Shown here: positions 50,083-57,384 of the stretch, piece by piece
Layout: each line of letters opens with the position of its first letter
How positions within the stretch are numbered: position 1 is the stretch's first letter
Assembly: GCA_014879655.1 (NCBI GenBank)
Contig: JACSRS010000110.1
Location: 1 to 64,000 of the forward strand
Source: Burkholderiaceae bacterium
GTDB taxonomy: Bacteria; Pseudomonadota; Gammaproteobacteria; Burkholderiales; Burkholderiaceae_C
Length of the DNA: 64,000 nucleotides
Direction of reading: 5' to 3'
Notes under the pieces: model-generated
The model's database searches: none
Told to the model about the DNA's origin: nothing
What the model saw: the letters and a program-made list of their open reading frames with translations, nothing else
Program-made: the position numbers and the translations under genes

Positions 50083-50703
50083 TCAGGCCTTGAAGCGCGC
50101 GTAGTACGCGGCCACCGCCGGTGTACCGGCCACGCGCTGCATGTGGGCTTTCAAAGCCGGCGCCACTTTTTCGACCAGATCGGTGGGCACATGGTCCAGC
50201 CGGCCGGAATTCAGGCCGCGTACATCCACAAACACTTTCAGATCGGCCACCGTGAGGCGGTTGTCGGCAAAATATTCACCGCCACGGGCCAGCAACTGCT
50301 TTTGCAGCCAGGCCAGGTACACGGGCATGGAGCCGTTGACCAGCGCCAGGCGCGCTTCTTTCTGTGCATCACCCGTCATGCGGAAGGTGGGCCCGAGCTT
50401 GACGCTGGCTTCTTCGACCACGTAGGTCACCTCGTCGCACAGCAAAGCCTGGAACGGGTCGGCCGGGTACAGGCCTGCGAGCTTGCCGGCGTAGCGCAGC
50501 ATGGCGTCGGACTGGGTCACCATCTCGTCGCCGACCTGCAGCGTCGGCACCTGGCCAAAGGGCGTCGACTTGCGAAACTCGCCAAACGCCGCGTAGTCCA
50601 GCCGGTGGTCTTCGAACGCGACACCCCCGATGGCCAGCGCCAGCCGCACCGGCTCGGCACGGCCCCCGTGGAAGTCGAAATAGCTGAGCTTGAGTTGCGG
50701 CAT
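50083..50703 (-). CDS. Glutathione S-transferase
   Basis: A 206-residue GST with thioredoxin-like N-domain KLSYFDFHGGRAEPVRLALA (Tyr9-type region as in sigma/alpha-like classes), GFxxVPTL element FGQVPTLQVGDEMVTQSDAM with the conserved cis-Pro and Ser that bind glutathione, and an all-helical C-domain ending HMQRVAGTPAVAAYYARFKA. ATG 50703 is chosen over the longer frame. It may act with the DOPA-dioxygenase-like neighbour on aromatic compounds. Confidence 0.93.
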   Translation of the reverse strand: MPQLKLSYFDFHGGRAEPVRLALAIGGVAFEDHRLDYAAFGEFRKSTPFGQVPTLQVGDEMVTQSDAMLRYAGKLAGLYPADPFQALLCDEVTYVVEEASVKLGPTFRMTGDAQKEARLALVNGSMPVYLAWLQKQLLARGGEYFADNRLTVADLKVFVDVRGLNSGRLDHVPTDLVEKVAPALKAHMQRVAGTPAVAAYYARFKA

Positions 50704-50884
50704 GGGATTTCCTGTCGGGTGAAACGAAAGCGGCGCGGCCGCGAGGTTGATGCCGCTGATTCTAGGCCGGCGGGGACATTTGCGCGGGCGAGGAACGCTG
50801 ACGCCGCGGCGCCGCAAATCCGCTCAGTGGCGGCGGACCCCCTGTGGCCTTTTTCAGCAAAAATCTGGTCGAAATGGCATCAAC

Positions 50885-50912
50885 CCAGCGTCAGATCGTG
50901 AGTTTTTGCTAT
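50885..50912 (-). repeat. Dispersed 28-nt element, copy 7
   Basis: On the minus strand: TTGAATAGC, 11 bases ending CACG, ATCTGACGCTGG, then GTTGATGCCATTTCGACC and CTGAAAAAGGCC. Shares CACG-ATCTGACGCTGGGTT with copy 3. Located between the nitronate monooxygenase stop and the GST start. Confidence 0.93.
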
Positions 50913-50966
50913 TCAAAAAGAACCGACCACCCCGCCTGACCGGCGCCCCGGATCGGGCGCCGCCGG

Positions 50967-51908
50967 TCAGCCGAAGTTCCCTGCCGCCGCCAGCGCGCCC
51001 AGCCGCGCACTGACCGCATGAAAGCCGGCGACGGTTTCCTCGATGATCAGCTGCACGCTTTTGACCTCATGGATCAGCCCGGCCGACTGGCCGGCCAGCG
51101 CGGGTGCGGCTTCCATGTCACCGCCGAAGTACACCTTCTGGATGCCGCTGAAGGCATCGGGCGGCATCAGCCCGGTCTCCCGCATCGCGGCGGTGCGCCC
51201 GGTCTTGAGCGCGCGGATGCACGGCGTGGCCTTGGTGTTGAGCACCCAGGTGCCGGTGACCTCGGCGTCGACGATGGCCTGCTTGTAGTGCGCGTGCACC
51301 GGGCTCTCGGCGCTGGCCACGAAGCGCGTGCCCATCTGGATGCCCTCGGCGCCCAGTGCAAAGGCGGCGGCCATGCCCCGGCCATCGACAATGCCGCCGG
51401 CGGCGATCAGCGGCACGTCCACCCGCTCGCGGATCGCTTGCAGCAGCACCAGCGAGCTGACCTCTTCCGGGTTCTTGAAACCACCGCCCTCGGCGCCCTC
51501 GACCACCAGGCCATCGACGCCGGCATCGACGCACTTGAGCGCGGTGTCCAGCGTCGGCACCGCGTGGTAGACGACGATGCCGGCCGCCTTCAGCGGCGCG
51601 ATGAATTTGGCCGGGCTGCCAGCCGAGGTGGTGACGAAGCGGATGCCGGACTCGCAGACAAAACGCAGCATGGCGTCGTCTTTCAGGAAGCGGATCGGCA
51701 GGTTCACGCCGAACGGCAGGCCGCTTTGCACCATCAGCGTGATCTCGCGCTGGCAGTTGGCCGTCTCGCCCGACGAGGTTTCGATGATGCCCAGGCCACC
51801 GGCCCGCGAAACGGCCGACGCCAGTGCGCTGCGGGCGATCCAGCCCATCGGCGCCTGGACGATGGGGTAGCGGGCGCCGGTGTGGGCGAGGACTCGGTTC
51901 ATGGGCAT
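50967..51908 (-). CDS. Nitronate monooxygenase / FMN-dependent NMO-FabK-like enzyme
   Basis: A 313-residue FMN TIM-barrel protein. PIVQAPMGWIARSALASAVS is the opening of class I/II nitronate monooxygenases, and FVTTSAGSPAKFIAPLKAAG, GLVVEGAEGGGFKNPEEVSS and PLIAAGGIVDGRGMAAAFAL then GAEGIQMGTRFVASAESPVH are the phosphate-binding blocks. It oxidises alkyl nitronates or related substrates; the FabK alternative cannot be excluded. Starts are possible at 51908 or 51902. Confidence 0.93.
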   Translation of the reverse strand: MPMNRVLAHTGARYPIVQAPMGWIARSALASAVSRAGGLGIIETSSGETANCQREITLMVQSGLPFGVNLPIRFLKDDAMLRFVCESGIRFVTTSAGSPAKFIAPLKAAGIVVYHAVPTLDTALKCVDAGVDGLVVEGAEGGGFKNPEEVSSLVLLQAIRERVDVPLIAAGGIVDGRGMAAAFALGAEGIQMGTRFVASAESPVHAHYKQAIVDAEVTGTWVLNTKATPCIRALKTGRTAAMRETGLMPPDAFSGIQKVYFGGDMEAAPALAGQSAGLIHEVKSVQLIIEETVAGFHAVSARLGALAAAGNFG

Positions 51909-52038
51909 GTCTCCAGAGGCAAAGCGCCAGGGCGGCGCGGGCAGGTCAGCCGCGCAGTGTGCAGGTGATGCCCGCCGTTGTCAGTCGCCTCGGTGTCGGC
52001 GGGACGGCGGCAGCGTTGAAGGAATAAATCCTGAATTC

Positions 52039-52066
52039 ATAGCTGAAAGTCACTATTTGACGGCGG
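52039..52066 (+). repeat. Dispersed 28-nt element, copy 8
   Basis: GAATTCATAGC, 11 bases, ATTTGACGGCGG (one change, T to G), then GTTTTGGCCATTTTTGGC with its own 4-base inverted arms GCCA/TGGC. Lies between the nitronate monooxygenase start and the truncated cupin. Confidence 0.9.
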
Positions 52067-52245
52067 GTTTTGGCCATTTTTGGCAAATAAATGTCCTCCG
52101 TCGACCTGGGGATCCCCTCCCCCGCTGGCGTCTGCCGCCAGCCAAAGTCGTCGGCGCTTGGGATCAGAGAATGCGGCAGGCCTGCTCGAACGGCAGGCGC
52201 AAGTTGCGCGGTTTGAGCTTGTCGGCATCGCCATACCCCAAGCGC

Positions 52246-52722
52246 GTGGGCTACCACCTGACGCAGCTGTGGATGACCGACCAGACGCCCGCCTTCGTCG
52301 GCAACGAGCCGGACCCGACCGACCGCCCCTTGCGGCTGGAGCCGCCCAAGGGCGGCACGGTTGTGCGCGTGGTCGAGTTTGGCCCGGAGGGCGACTGGCT
52401 GAACAAGCTCGATGCGGTTGGTGCGCGCGAAGCCTGGGGCGATCTGGGCAAGGGCCAGGCGTCGACCAACACCGACGGCCGCGCCCGTCATCCGCTGATG
52501 CACCGCACCCAGTCGGTCGACTACGGCCTGGTGCTCGAAGGAGAAATCACGCTGGTGCTCGACGAAGAAGAAGTGGTGATGCGCGACGGCGTCTTTCTGG
52601 TGGAACGCGGTACCAACCACGCCTGGGCCAACCGCTCCGGCAAACCCTGCAAGATACTTTTTGTGCTGATCGACGGCCAGTTTGACCCTGAGATCGCCAA
52701 GCATTTTCAGTCACGGGAATAA
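52246..52722 (+). CDS. Cupin-domain protein, N-terminally truncated
   Basis: From GTG 52246 the frame reads VGYHLTQLWMTDQTPAF and then HRTQSVDYGLVLEGEITLVL, DEEEVVMRDGVFLVERGTNH, AWANRSGKPCKILFVLIDGQ: a full cupin barrel with His of THAW and a GxxxLVLEGEI strand. Related proteins have about 40 further residues before the GYHLTQLW strand. Upstream here the frame instead continues into sequence that looks like the tail of an unrelated gene on the other strand, so the start is uncertain (ATG 52273 is an alternative). Probably a truncated, possibly dead gene. Confidence 0.7.
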   Translation: MGYHLTQLWMTDQTPAFVGNEPDPTDRPLRLEPPKGGTVVRVVEFGPEGDWLNKLDAVGAREAWGDLGKGQASTNTDGRARHPLMHRTQSVDYGLVLEGEITLVLDEEEVVMRDGVFLVERGTNHAWANRSGKPCKILFVLIDGQFDPEIAKHFQSRE

Positions 52723-52768
52723 TCGGACCAGCGTCGGGCGCAAACGCGTCGTCGCCAAAGGAGGACGA

Positions 52769-53617
52769 ATGCAATCACATCTGAATCGGCGCCAATGGTC
52801 CCTCTCGGTGGGTGCCGGCCTGCTCGGCCTGCATGGGCTGGCCCGGGCGGCCGGAGAGCTGCCGCTGTTCGACGCCCACATCCACTACAGCCATGACGCC
52901 TGGGAAGTGGTGCCGCCCAAGCAGGCCGTCGCCATCTTGCGCAAGGCGGGGCTGAAAGGCGCGCTGGTGTCGTCATCCAACGACCAGGGCACGCAGATGC
53001 TGATTGCCGAGGCACCGGACCTGATCGTCGCCGAGCTTCGCCCCTACCGCACGCGCGGCGAGATCGGAAGCTGGCTGCGCGACCCCACCGTCATCCAGTA
53101 TCTGGAAGAGCGTCTGGCCAAGTACCAGTACGTGGGCATTGGCGAGTTTCATGTCAGCGGCGCCGACGCCGACCTGCCGGTGCCCAAACGCATGGTGGCC
53201 ATGGCCCGCGAGCGCGGACTGGTGCTGCACGCCCATTCGGACGCCGATGCGGTGGACCGCCTGTTCAGGCAATGGCCCGAGGCGCGCATCCTGTGGGCGC
53301 ATTCGGGCTTTGATCGGCCCGAGCAGATCCGCGAGACGCTGCGGCGCCATCCCAGACTGTGGAGCGATCTGGCCTATCGCGGCGACCAGGCGACGCTGGG
53401 CAAGGTGGACCCCGCCTGGCGCGACGCTTTCAACGAATTCCCCGAGCGGTTCATGGTCGGCACCGACACCTTCACGCCCGAGCGCTGGTACTACATCGGC
53501 AGCCACGCCGACTACTCGCGTGGCTGGCTGTCCGACCTGCCCAAACCACTGGCCGAACAGATCGGCTGGCGCAACGCCGAGCGCCTGCTGCGCGGCGGCG
53601 GCGCCAGCAAGGCATGA
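52769..53617 (+). CDS. Exported amidohydrolase-family protein (Tat-like leader)
   Basis: A 282-residue TIM-barrel amidohydrolase. The leader QSHLNRRQWSLSVGAGLLGL has twin Arg and a hydrophobic core. The first metal motif is PLFDAHIHYSHDAW (HxH), followed by GIGEFHVSG, MARERGLVLHAHSDADAVDR, HSGFDRPEQIRETLRRHPRL and the acidic strand MVGTDTFTP. RBS AAAGGAGG precedes ATG 52769. The stop overlaps the next start by 4 bases. Substrate unknown; the metal-dependent hydrolase is probably periplasmic. Confidence 0.88.
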   Translation: MQSHLNRRQWSLSVGAGLLGLHGLARAAGELPLFDAHIHYSHDAWEVVPPKQAVAILRKAGLKGALVSSSNDQGTQMLIAEAPDLIVAELRPYRTRGEIGSWLRDPTVIQYLEERLAKYQYVGIGEFHVSGADADLPVPKRMVAMARERGLVLHAHSDADAVDRLFRQWPEARILWAHSGFDRPEQIRETLRRHPRLWSDLAYRGDQATLGKVDPAWRDAFNEFPERFMVGTDTFTPERWYYIGSHADYSRGWLSDLPKPLAEQIGWRNAERLLRGGGASKA

Positions 53618-54036
53618 AGCGGCGGCCAGCCCTGGTGCTGGCGCTGGGTCTGGCGGCACTGACCGGCGCGCCCGCCCTCGCGGCCGAATGCGGCGCCGAG
53701 CTGAAAGCACCGGCGCGCCAGATCGTGCGCAGTGCCGCAATCGAACTTGCTTTCGCGCCGAACCGCTGGCCCATCAGCGTGGGTGAGCACTTCGAACTGA
53801 ACCTGCAGCTGTGCCCCAAAGGCAGTGCCGCGCTGCCCACCCGATTGCTGGTCGATGCCCACATGCCGCTGCACCGACACGGCATGAACTACCGGGCCAC
53901 GGTGAAGGCGCTGGGCAATGGCCGATTCGTCGCAACAGGCCTGATGTTTCACATGCCCGGCCGATGGCAGTTCGTCTTCGACCTGGGCGAAGGCGCCACC
54001 GCGCAGCGCCTGACCAGCGATCTCGACGTGCAATGA
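53614..54036 (+). CDS. Exported YtkA/FixH-like small protein
   Basis: A 140-residue protein with signal peptide LVLALGLAALTGAPALAAEC. The mature part is a single Ig-like beta sandwich: VGEHFELNLQLCPKGSAALP, ARLxVDAHMPLHRHGMNYRA-type strand and FHMPGRWQFVFDLGEGATAQ. DAHMPLHRHGMNY resembles the YtkA-like/FixH copper- or metal-linked motif with clustered His and Met. Coupled to both neighbours by ATGA overlaps. Could be a copper donor or assembly factor for the di-heme enzyme, by inference only. Confidence 0.8.
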   Translation: MKRRPALVLALGLAALTGAPALAAECGAELKAPARQIVRSAAIELAFAPNRWPISVGEHFELNLQLCPKGSAALPTRLLVDAHMPLHRHGMNYRATVKALGNGRFVATGLMFHMPGRWQFVFDLGEGATAQRLTSDLDVQ

Positions 54037-55259
54037 GCACCCGGCGGGTCGCCGCTGCCGCCCTGCTGGCCGGCCTGGCACTGCTGAGTAGCCCGCTCGC
54101 GTGGGCGCAGGCGGACGCCGCCGGCAGCGGTCTGCTCGAATTCTCGGCGGAGGAACAACAACGCATCCTGCGCCACGGCCCCTGGCCGCCACCGGCCGCG
54201 AAAGACGCCGGCAACCGGCTGTCGGGCAACCCGCAGGCCATTGCGCTCGGGCAGCAGCTGTTCTTTGACCCACGCCTGTCCGGCGACGGCAACATGGCGT
54301 GCGCGACCTGTCACATCCCGGCCAAGGCGTTTACCGATGGACAAGACCGGGCAATGGGGCGCGTGCGCCTCGACCGCAACACGCCGTCGGTCTGGAACGC
54401 CGGTCACGGGCGCTGGCAGGCCTGGGACGGCGCCGCCGACAGCCTCTGGTCGCAATCGATCCGCGCACTGACCGACCCGCGCGAGATGGCGTCCGGCCCG
54501 AAACAGGTGGCGCAGGCGATTTCAGGCGATGCCGAACTGAGCTGCCGCTGGCGCCAACTGTTCGGCACACCGCCGGACCAGGACGCGCAGGCCACGCTGG
54601 TCAACGCCGCCAAGGCGTTAGGCGCGTTCACCGCGACCCTGGTGTCCGGCCCCACGTCGTTCGACCGGTTTCGCGACGCGCTGGCCAAGGGCGACAAGCG
54701 CCAGGCCGCCCGCTACCCGCTGGACGCCCAGCGCGGGCTGCGGCTGTTTGTCGGACGCGGCCAGTGCATGGTGTGTCATGTCGGGCCGCAGTTCAGCAAC
54801 GGCGAATTCGGCGACACCGGCCTGCCCTTCTTCATCCGCCCCGGCGAGGTCGATGCGGGCCGGCACGGCGGCATCCTGGCGCTGCGCGCCAGTGCCTACA
54901 ACCTGCTGTCGCCGTGGGCCGACGGCGGCGACAACCGTGCCGTCCCGACCCGGCATGTCGATCTGCAACACCGCAATTTCGGCGAGTTCAAGGTGCCCGG
55001 CCTGCGCAACGTGGCCGAGACGGCGCCCTACATGCACGCCGGCCAGTTGCCCACGCTCGAAGCCGTGGTGCAGTACTACTCGAACTTGAATGTGGAGCGG
55101 TTGCACGCCGACGGCGAGCAGATTCTCAAACCGCTGAACCTCAGCGCCGCCGAAAGCGCAGACCTGGTAGCGTTCCTGAAAACGCTGTCGGACCCGCGCG
55201 CCGAAGGCTGGCAACCGGCGGCGTCAAAGCCTTGCGTCACCGTCGCGAAAAAGCGTTGA
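54033..55259 (+). CDS. Di-heme cytochrome c peroxidase / MauG-like protein
   Basis: A 408-residue exported protein. After the signal peptide AALLAGLALLSSPLAWAQAD two c-type heme sites are present: C90-ATC-H94 (MACATCHIPAKAFTD) and C245-MVC-H249 (GQCMVCHVGPQFSNGEF). QLFFDPRLSGDGNMACATCH matches bacterial CcpA/MauG families. The last block NVAETAPYMHAGQLPTLEAV carries the distal residue and Met ligand region. It either reduces H2O2 or performs protein or small-molecule oxidation. Start ATG 54033 overlaps the previous stop. Confidence 0.93.
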   Translation: MSTRRVAAAALLAGLALLSSPLAWAQADAAGSGLLEFSAEEQQRILRHGPWPPPAAKDAGNRLSGNPQAIALGQQLFFDPRLSGDGNMACATCHIPAKAFTDGQDRAMGRVRLDRNTPSVWNAGHGRWQAWDGAADSLWSQSIRALTDPREMASGPKQVAQAISGDAELSCRWRQLFGTPPDQDAQATLVNAAKALGAFTATLVSGPTSFDRFRDALAKGDKRQAARYPLDAQRGLRLFVGRGQCMVCHVGPQFSNGEFGDTGLPFFIRPGEVDAGRHGGILALRASAYNLLSPWADGGDNRAVPTRHVDLQHRNFGEFKVPGLRNVAETAPYMHAGQLPTLEAVVQYYSNLNVERLHADGEQILKPLNLSAAESADLVAFLKTLSDPRAEGWQPAASKPCVTVAKKR

Positions 55260-55266
55260 CCCGCGC

Positions 55267-55983
55267 TCAGGCCGCGTGGCCGAGTTCGCGCGCCTGCGTG
55301 GCCACCACACGGGTGGTGCGGGTGTAGTGCTCGCCCAGCAGGCGCACCGCTTCTTCGGCGCGGCCGTTGATGGCGGCCTCGAAGATGGCGACATGCTCGG
55401 CGTGCTCGTTGCGCGAGCTGAACACCTTGACGGCTGCCAGCTGTCGGAACCGGTAGGCCTCGTCGGTCAGCGTGTCACAGAACATTTTCAGCCAGCGTGA
55501 CGGGCAGCGCATCAGCAGGCAACGGTGGAAGTCGCGGTGCAGCGCCTCCCACTCGGGGTTGGGCACGTAATGGTCGTCGGCGAGCGAGCGCGGCGTGCGC
55601 GACAAACGGTGCACCAGCAGCGCCAGCCGGTTTTCCCAATCGGCGTCGCGGTATTCGATGGATTCGCTCAGTGCCAGGCCTTCGAGTTGCACGCGGTTGC
55701 GCGTCAGGATGGGCAGCTCGTCCCAGCTCAGCGGCGCGACGCGAAAGCCGCGCTGGTCGGTCCGCGCCACCAGCCCTTCGGCGGACAGGCGGCTGAGCGC
55801 CTCGCGCAAGGGACTCGCGCCCACGCCGTAACGCTCGCACATGGCGCTCACACCGAGCTTGCTGCCCGGCTCCAGCGTCCCGTGGGTGATGTCGGCGCGC
55901 AGCAGTTCGTACACCGCGCTGGCCCGCGTGGCACCGGCGACGCCGTCAGCGGTCGTGGTCGGTAGAGGGGGTTTGCGCGCCAT
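55267..55983 (-). CDS. GntR-family (FadR/FCD-type) regulator
   Basis: A 238-residue regulator. The winged-helix domain reads VYELLRADITHGTLEPGSKL, then SAMCERYGVGASPLREALSR and LSAEGLVARTDQRGFRVAPL. The FCD-type all-helical effector domain follows (HRDFHRCLLMRCPSRWLKMF, NEHAEHVAIFEAAINGRAEE) with metal-site His. It faces tail to tail with the MauG-like cassette; its own promoter carries two strong palindromes. Confidence 0.92.
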   Translation of the reverse strand: MARKPPLPTTTADGVAGATRASAVYELLRADITHGTLEPGSKLGVSAMCERYGVGASPLREALSRLSAEGLVARTDQRGFRVAPLSWDELPILTRNRVQLEGLALSESIEYRDADWENRLALLVHRLSRTPRSLADDHYVPNPEWEALHRDFHRCLLMRCPSRWLKMFCDTLTDEAYRFRQLAAVKVFSSRNEHAEHVAIFEAAINGRAEEAVRLLGEHYTRTTRVVATQARELGHAA

Positions 55984-55996
55984 GGTGAACGGTGCC

Positions 55997-56026
55997 TTTT
56001 AATCGATTAAATCGGATTTTATCCGA
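55997..56026. promoter_or_regulatory. Two adjacent perfect palindromes upstream of the GntR gene
   Basis: TTTAATCGATTAAA (55998-56011) is a perfect 14-base palindrome and TCGGAT-TTT-ATCCGA (56012-56026) is a perfect inverted repeat. They lie 14-43 bases before the ATG of the GntR-family gene, an autoregulatory position. Likely operators. Confidence 0.7.
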
Positions 56027-56088
56027 CGAAATGGCCTTGAACGCCACAGGCGCCAAACCCATCCAATGAACACGATATTGATGAAATG

Positions 56089-56116
56089 ATAGCTTGATAC
56101 AACGTTTTCACGCTGG
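56089..56116 (+). repeat. Dispersed 28-nt element, copy 9 (divergent variant)
   Basis: AAATGATAGC, 11 bases ending AACG, TTTTCACGCTGG (two changes from the main 12-base box), then CTACAGTCGATTTAGGCGCC and CTGAAAATGCGGG. Situated in the 700-base gap between the GntR gene and the DedA gene, beside the decayed stub. Confidence 0.75.
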
Positions 56117-56339
56117 CTACAGTCGATTTAGGCGCCAAATCCGCTGAAAATGCGGGTCAGGGGTCCCTGCTTGAAATCGGGGCAAACCAGACCGAGCACC
56201 AATCGTTGCGTCGGAGTTGCTCGCCGGGTGCCCATGACGAACCTGCCCGCCCGCGCAGGGCCGGCGTCTCAACCGCCGCGCCACGTGGGTCGGGCCGCCC
56301 TCGCCAGGTTGTCCGGTGTCCGTGTCAGCGGCCGCCGCC

Positions 56340-56625
56340 AGATCCAGCCTGTCGCTTGCCGTGATGACGCCACAGACACGCGGCGTGCCATGGAGCAGAT
56401 CGGCCGCAGCGGCAAAGATGTCGGTCTCGAAACGGTCGAGGCTCTTGAACGCCGTTGGGATCAGGCCGTTGGTCGAGTAATAGGCGTTGCAGGCCTGCGC
56501 CCTGAACTCAGAGTGTGATTCGTGCAGGCAATCAACCGGACTCCACAGACGGGGTAGCGGTAGTCCGGGTCGTCGTCGGCAAAGGTCTTGATCTCGCGCA
56601 GCACGTCGTCGGCGCTTCGGCCCAT
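56340..56625 (-). pseudogene. Frameshifted 5' stub of a sphingosine-1-phosphate-lyase-like PLP decarboxylase
   Basis: ATG at 56625 begins MGRSADDVLREIKTFADDDP. After DYRYP the similarity continues in the next frame (RLWSPVDCLHES) as NAYYSTNGLIPTAFKSLDRF then ETDIFAAAADLLHG and RVCGVITASD, the known order in group II PLP-dependent decarboxylases of the sphingosine-phosphate-lyase type, just before the TSGGTES block. The match then ends. Roughly 95 codons survive out of about 400-500, with one frameshift near 56550. The rest of the 55984-56685 gap shows no gene. Confidence 0.7.
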
Positions 56626-56685
56626 TTAAGGTAGTCGTGTGGGTATGAAAGTGGGCGTCCAATCAATTCAAACAGGGAATGTCCG

Positions 56686-57291
56686 TCAGTTGGGTTTGCG
56701 TCTCAGCCGGCGCTGCAGCGCCCACGCAACCAGTGCCAGCCCCAATGCGCCCAGAAGCCAGACCTGACCTTCCTTGATCATCTCAAGGATCTGTTGCCAG
56801 TGCCCGCCGACAAAGCGGACACCATAGACCAGCGCCGGCAACTCGATGGCGGCAGCGAGCCCGTCGTAAAGAAGAAACGTGCGATAAGGAATCTTCATCA
56901 TGCCGGCCGCAAAGAACAATGCGGTGCGGATGCCGGGCAGGAATCGGATGACAAATATGTAGGCCGGCCCCCCGCGCTGCACCCGCTCCTGGAAGCCTTG
57001 CAGCCGCTGCGGCGGCACGATGCGAGCAAACCAGCGCCATTGCAGCAGCCGGGCGCCGTAGCGGTAACCCCAGTGGAAGATCAGCGCGTCGCCGGCCAGC
57101 AGCCCGAACCACGACACCACGATCAGCGGCACCGGCTCCATGATGTGGTTCAGCGTCAGCGACGCCGCCACCAGCAGCACGATGTCCTCGTTCATCGGCG
57201 CGCCGATGCCGCAGGTCAGCAGCAGGCCGAAGGTCAATGCATAGGCGGGCAGTCCCTGCAGGGCCGAGAGTTGTTGCAGCCAGACGTCCAT
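56686..57291 (-). CDS. DedA-family membrane protein
   Basis: A 201-residue DedA/SNARE-associated protein with about five helices. Key family features are GAPMNEDIVLLVAASLTLNH in helix 1-2, GDALIFHWGYRYGARLL and VIRFLPGIRTALFFAAGMMK then IPYRTFLLYDGLAAAIELPA, with the conserved Glu/Arg pair (FVIRFLPG). These proteins are lipid scramblases or flippases for undecaprenyl phosphate or phospholipids in recent work. ATG 57291 rather than the longer start. Confidence 0.93.
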   Translation of the reverse strand: MDVWLQQLSALQGLPAYALTFGLLLTCGIGAPMNEDIVLLVAASLTLNHIMEPVPLIVVSWFGLLAGDALIFHWGYRYGARLLQWRWFARIVPPQRLQGFQERVQRGGPAYIFVIRFLPGIRTALFFAAGMMKIPYRTFLLYDGLAAAIELPALVYGVRFVGGHWQQILEMIKEGQVWLLGALGLALVAWALQRRLRRKPN

Positions 57292-57384
57292 AGGGAAAGG
57301 CAGGTTTTCTTCAGCCAGGTATGAACACGTGCCGGGCACGGGCGCCCGGCTGCCATCATAGGTGCCGCCAGTAGCGCCGCCGGC

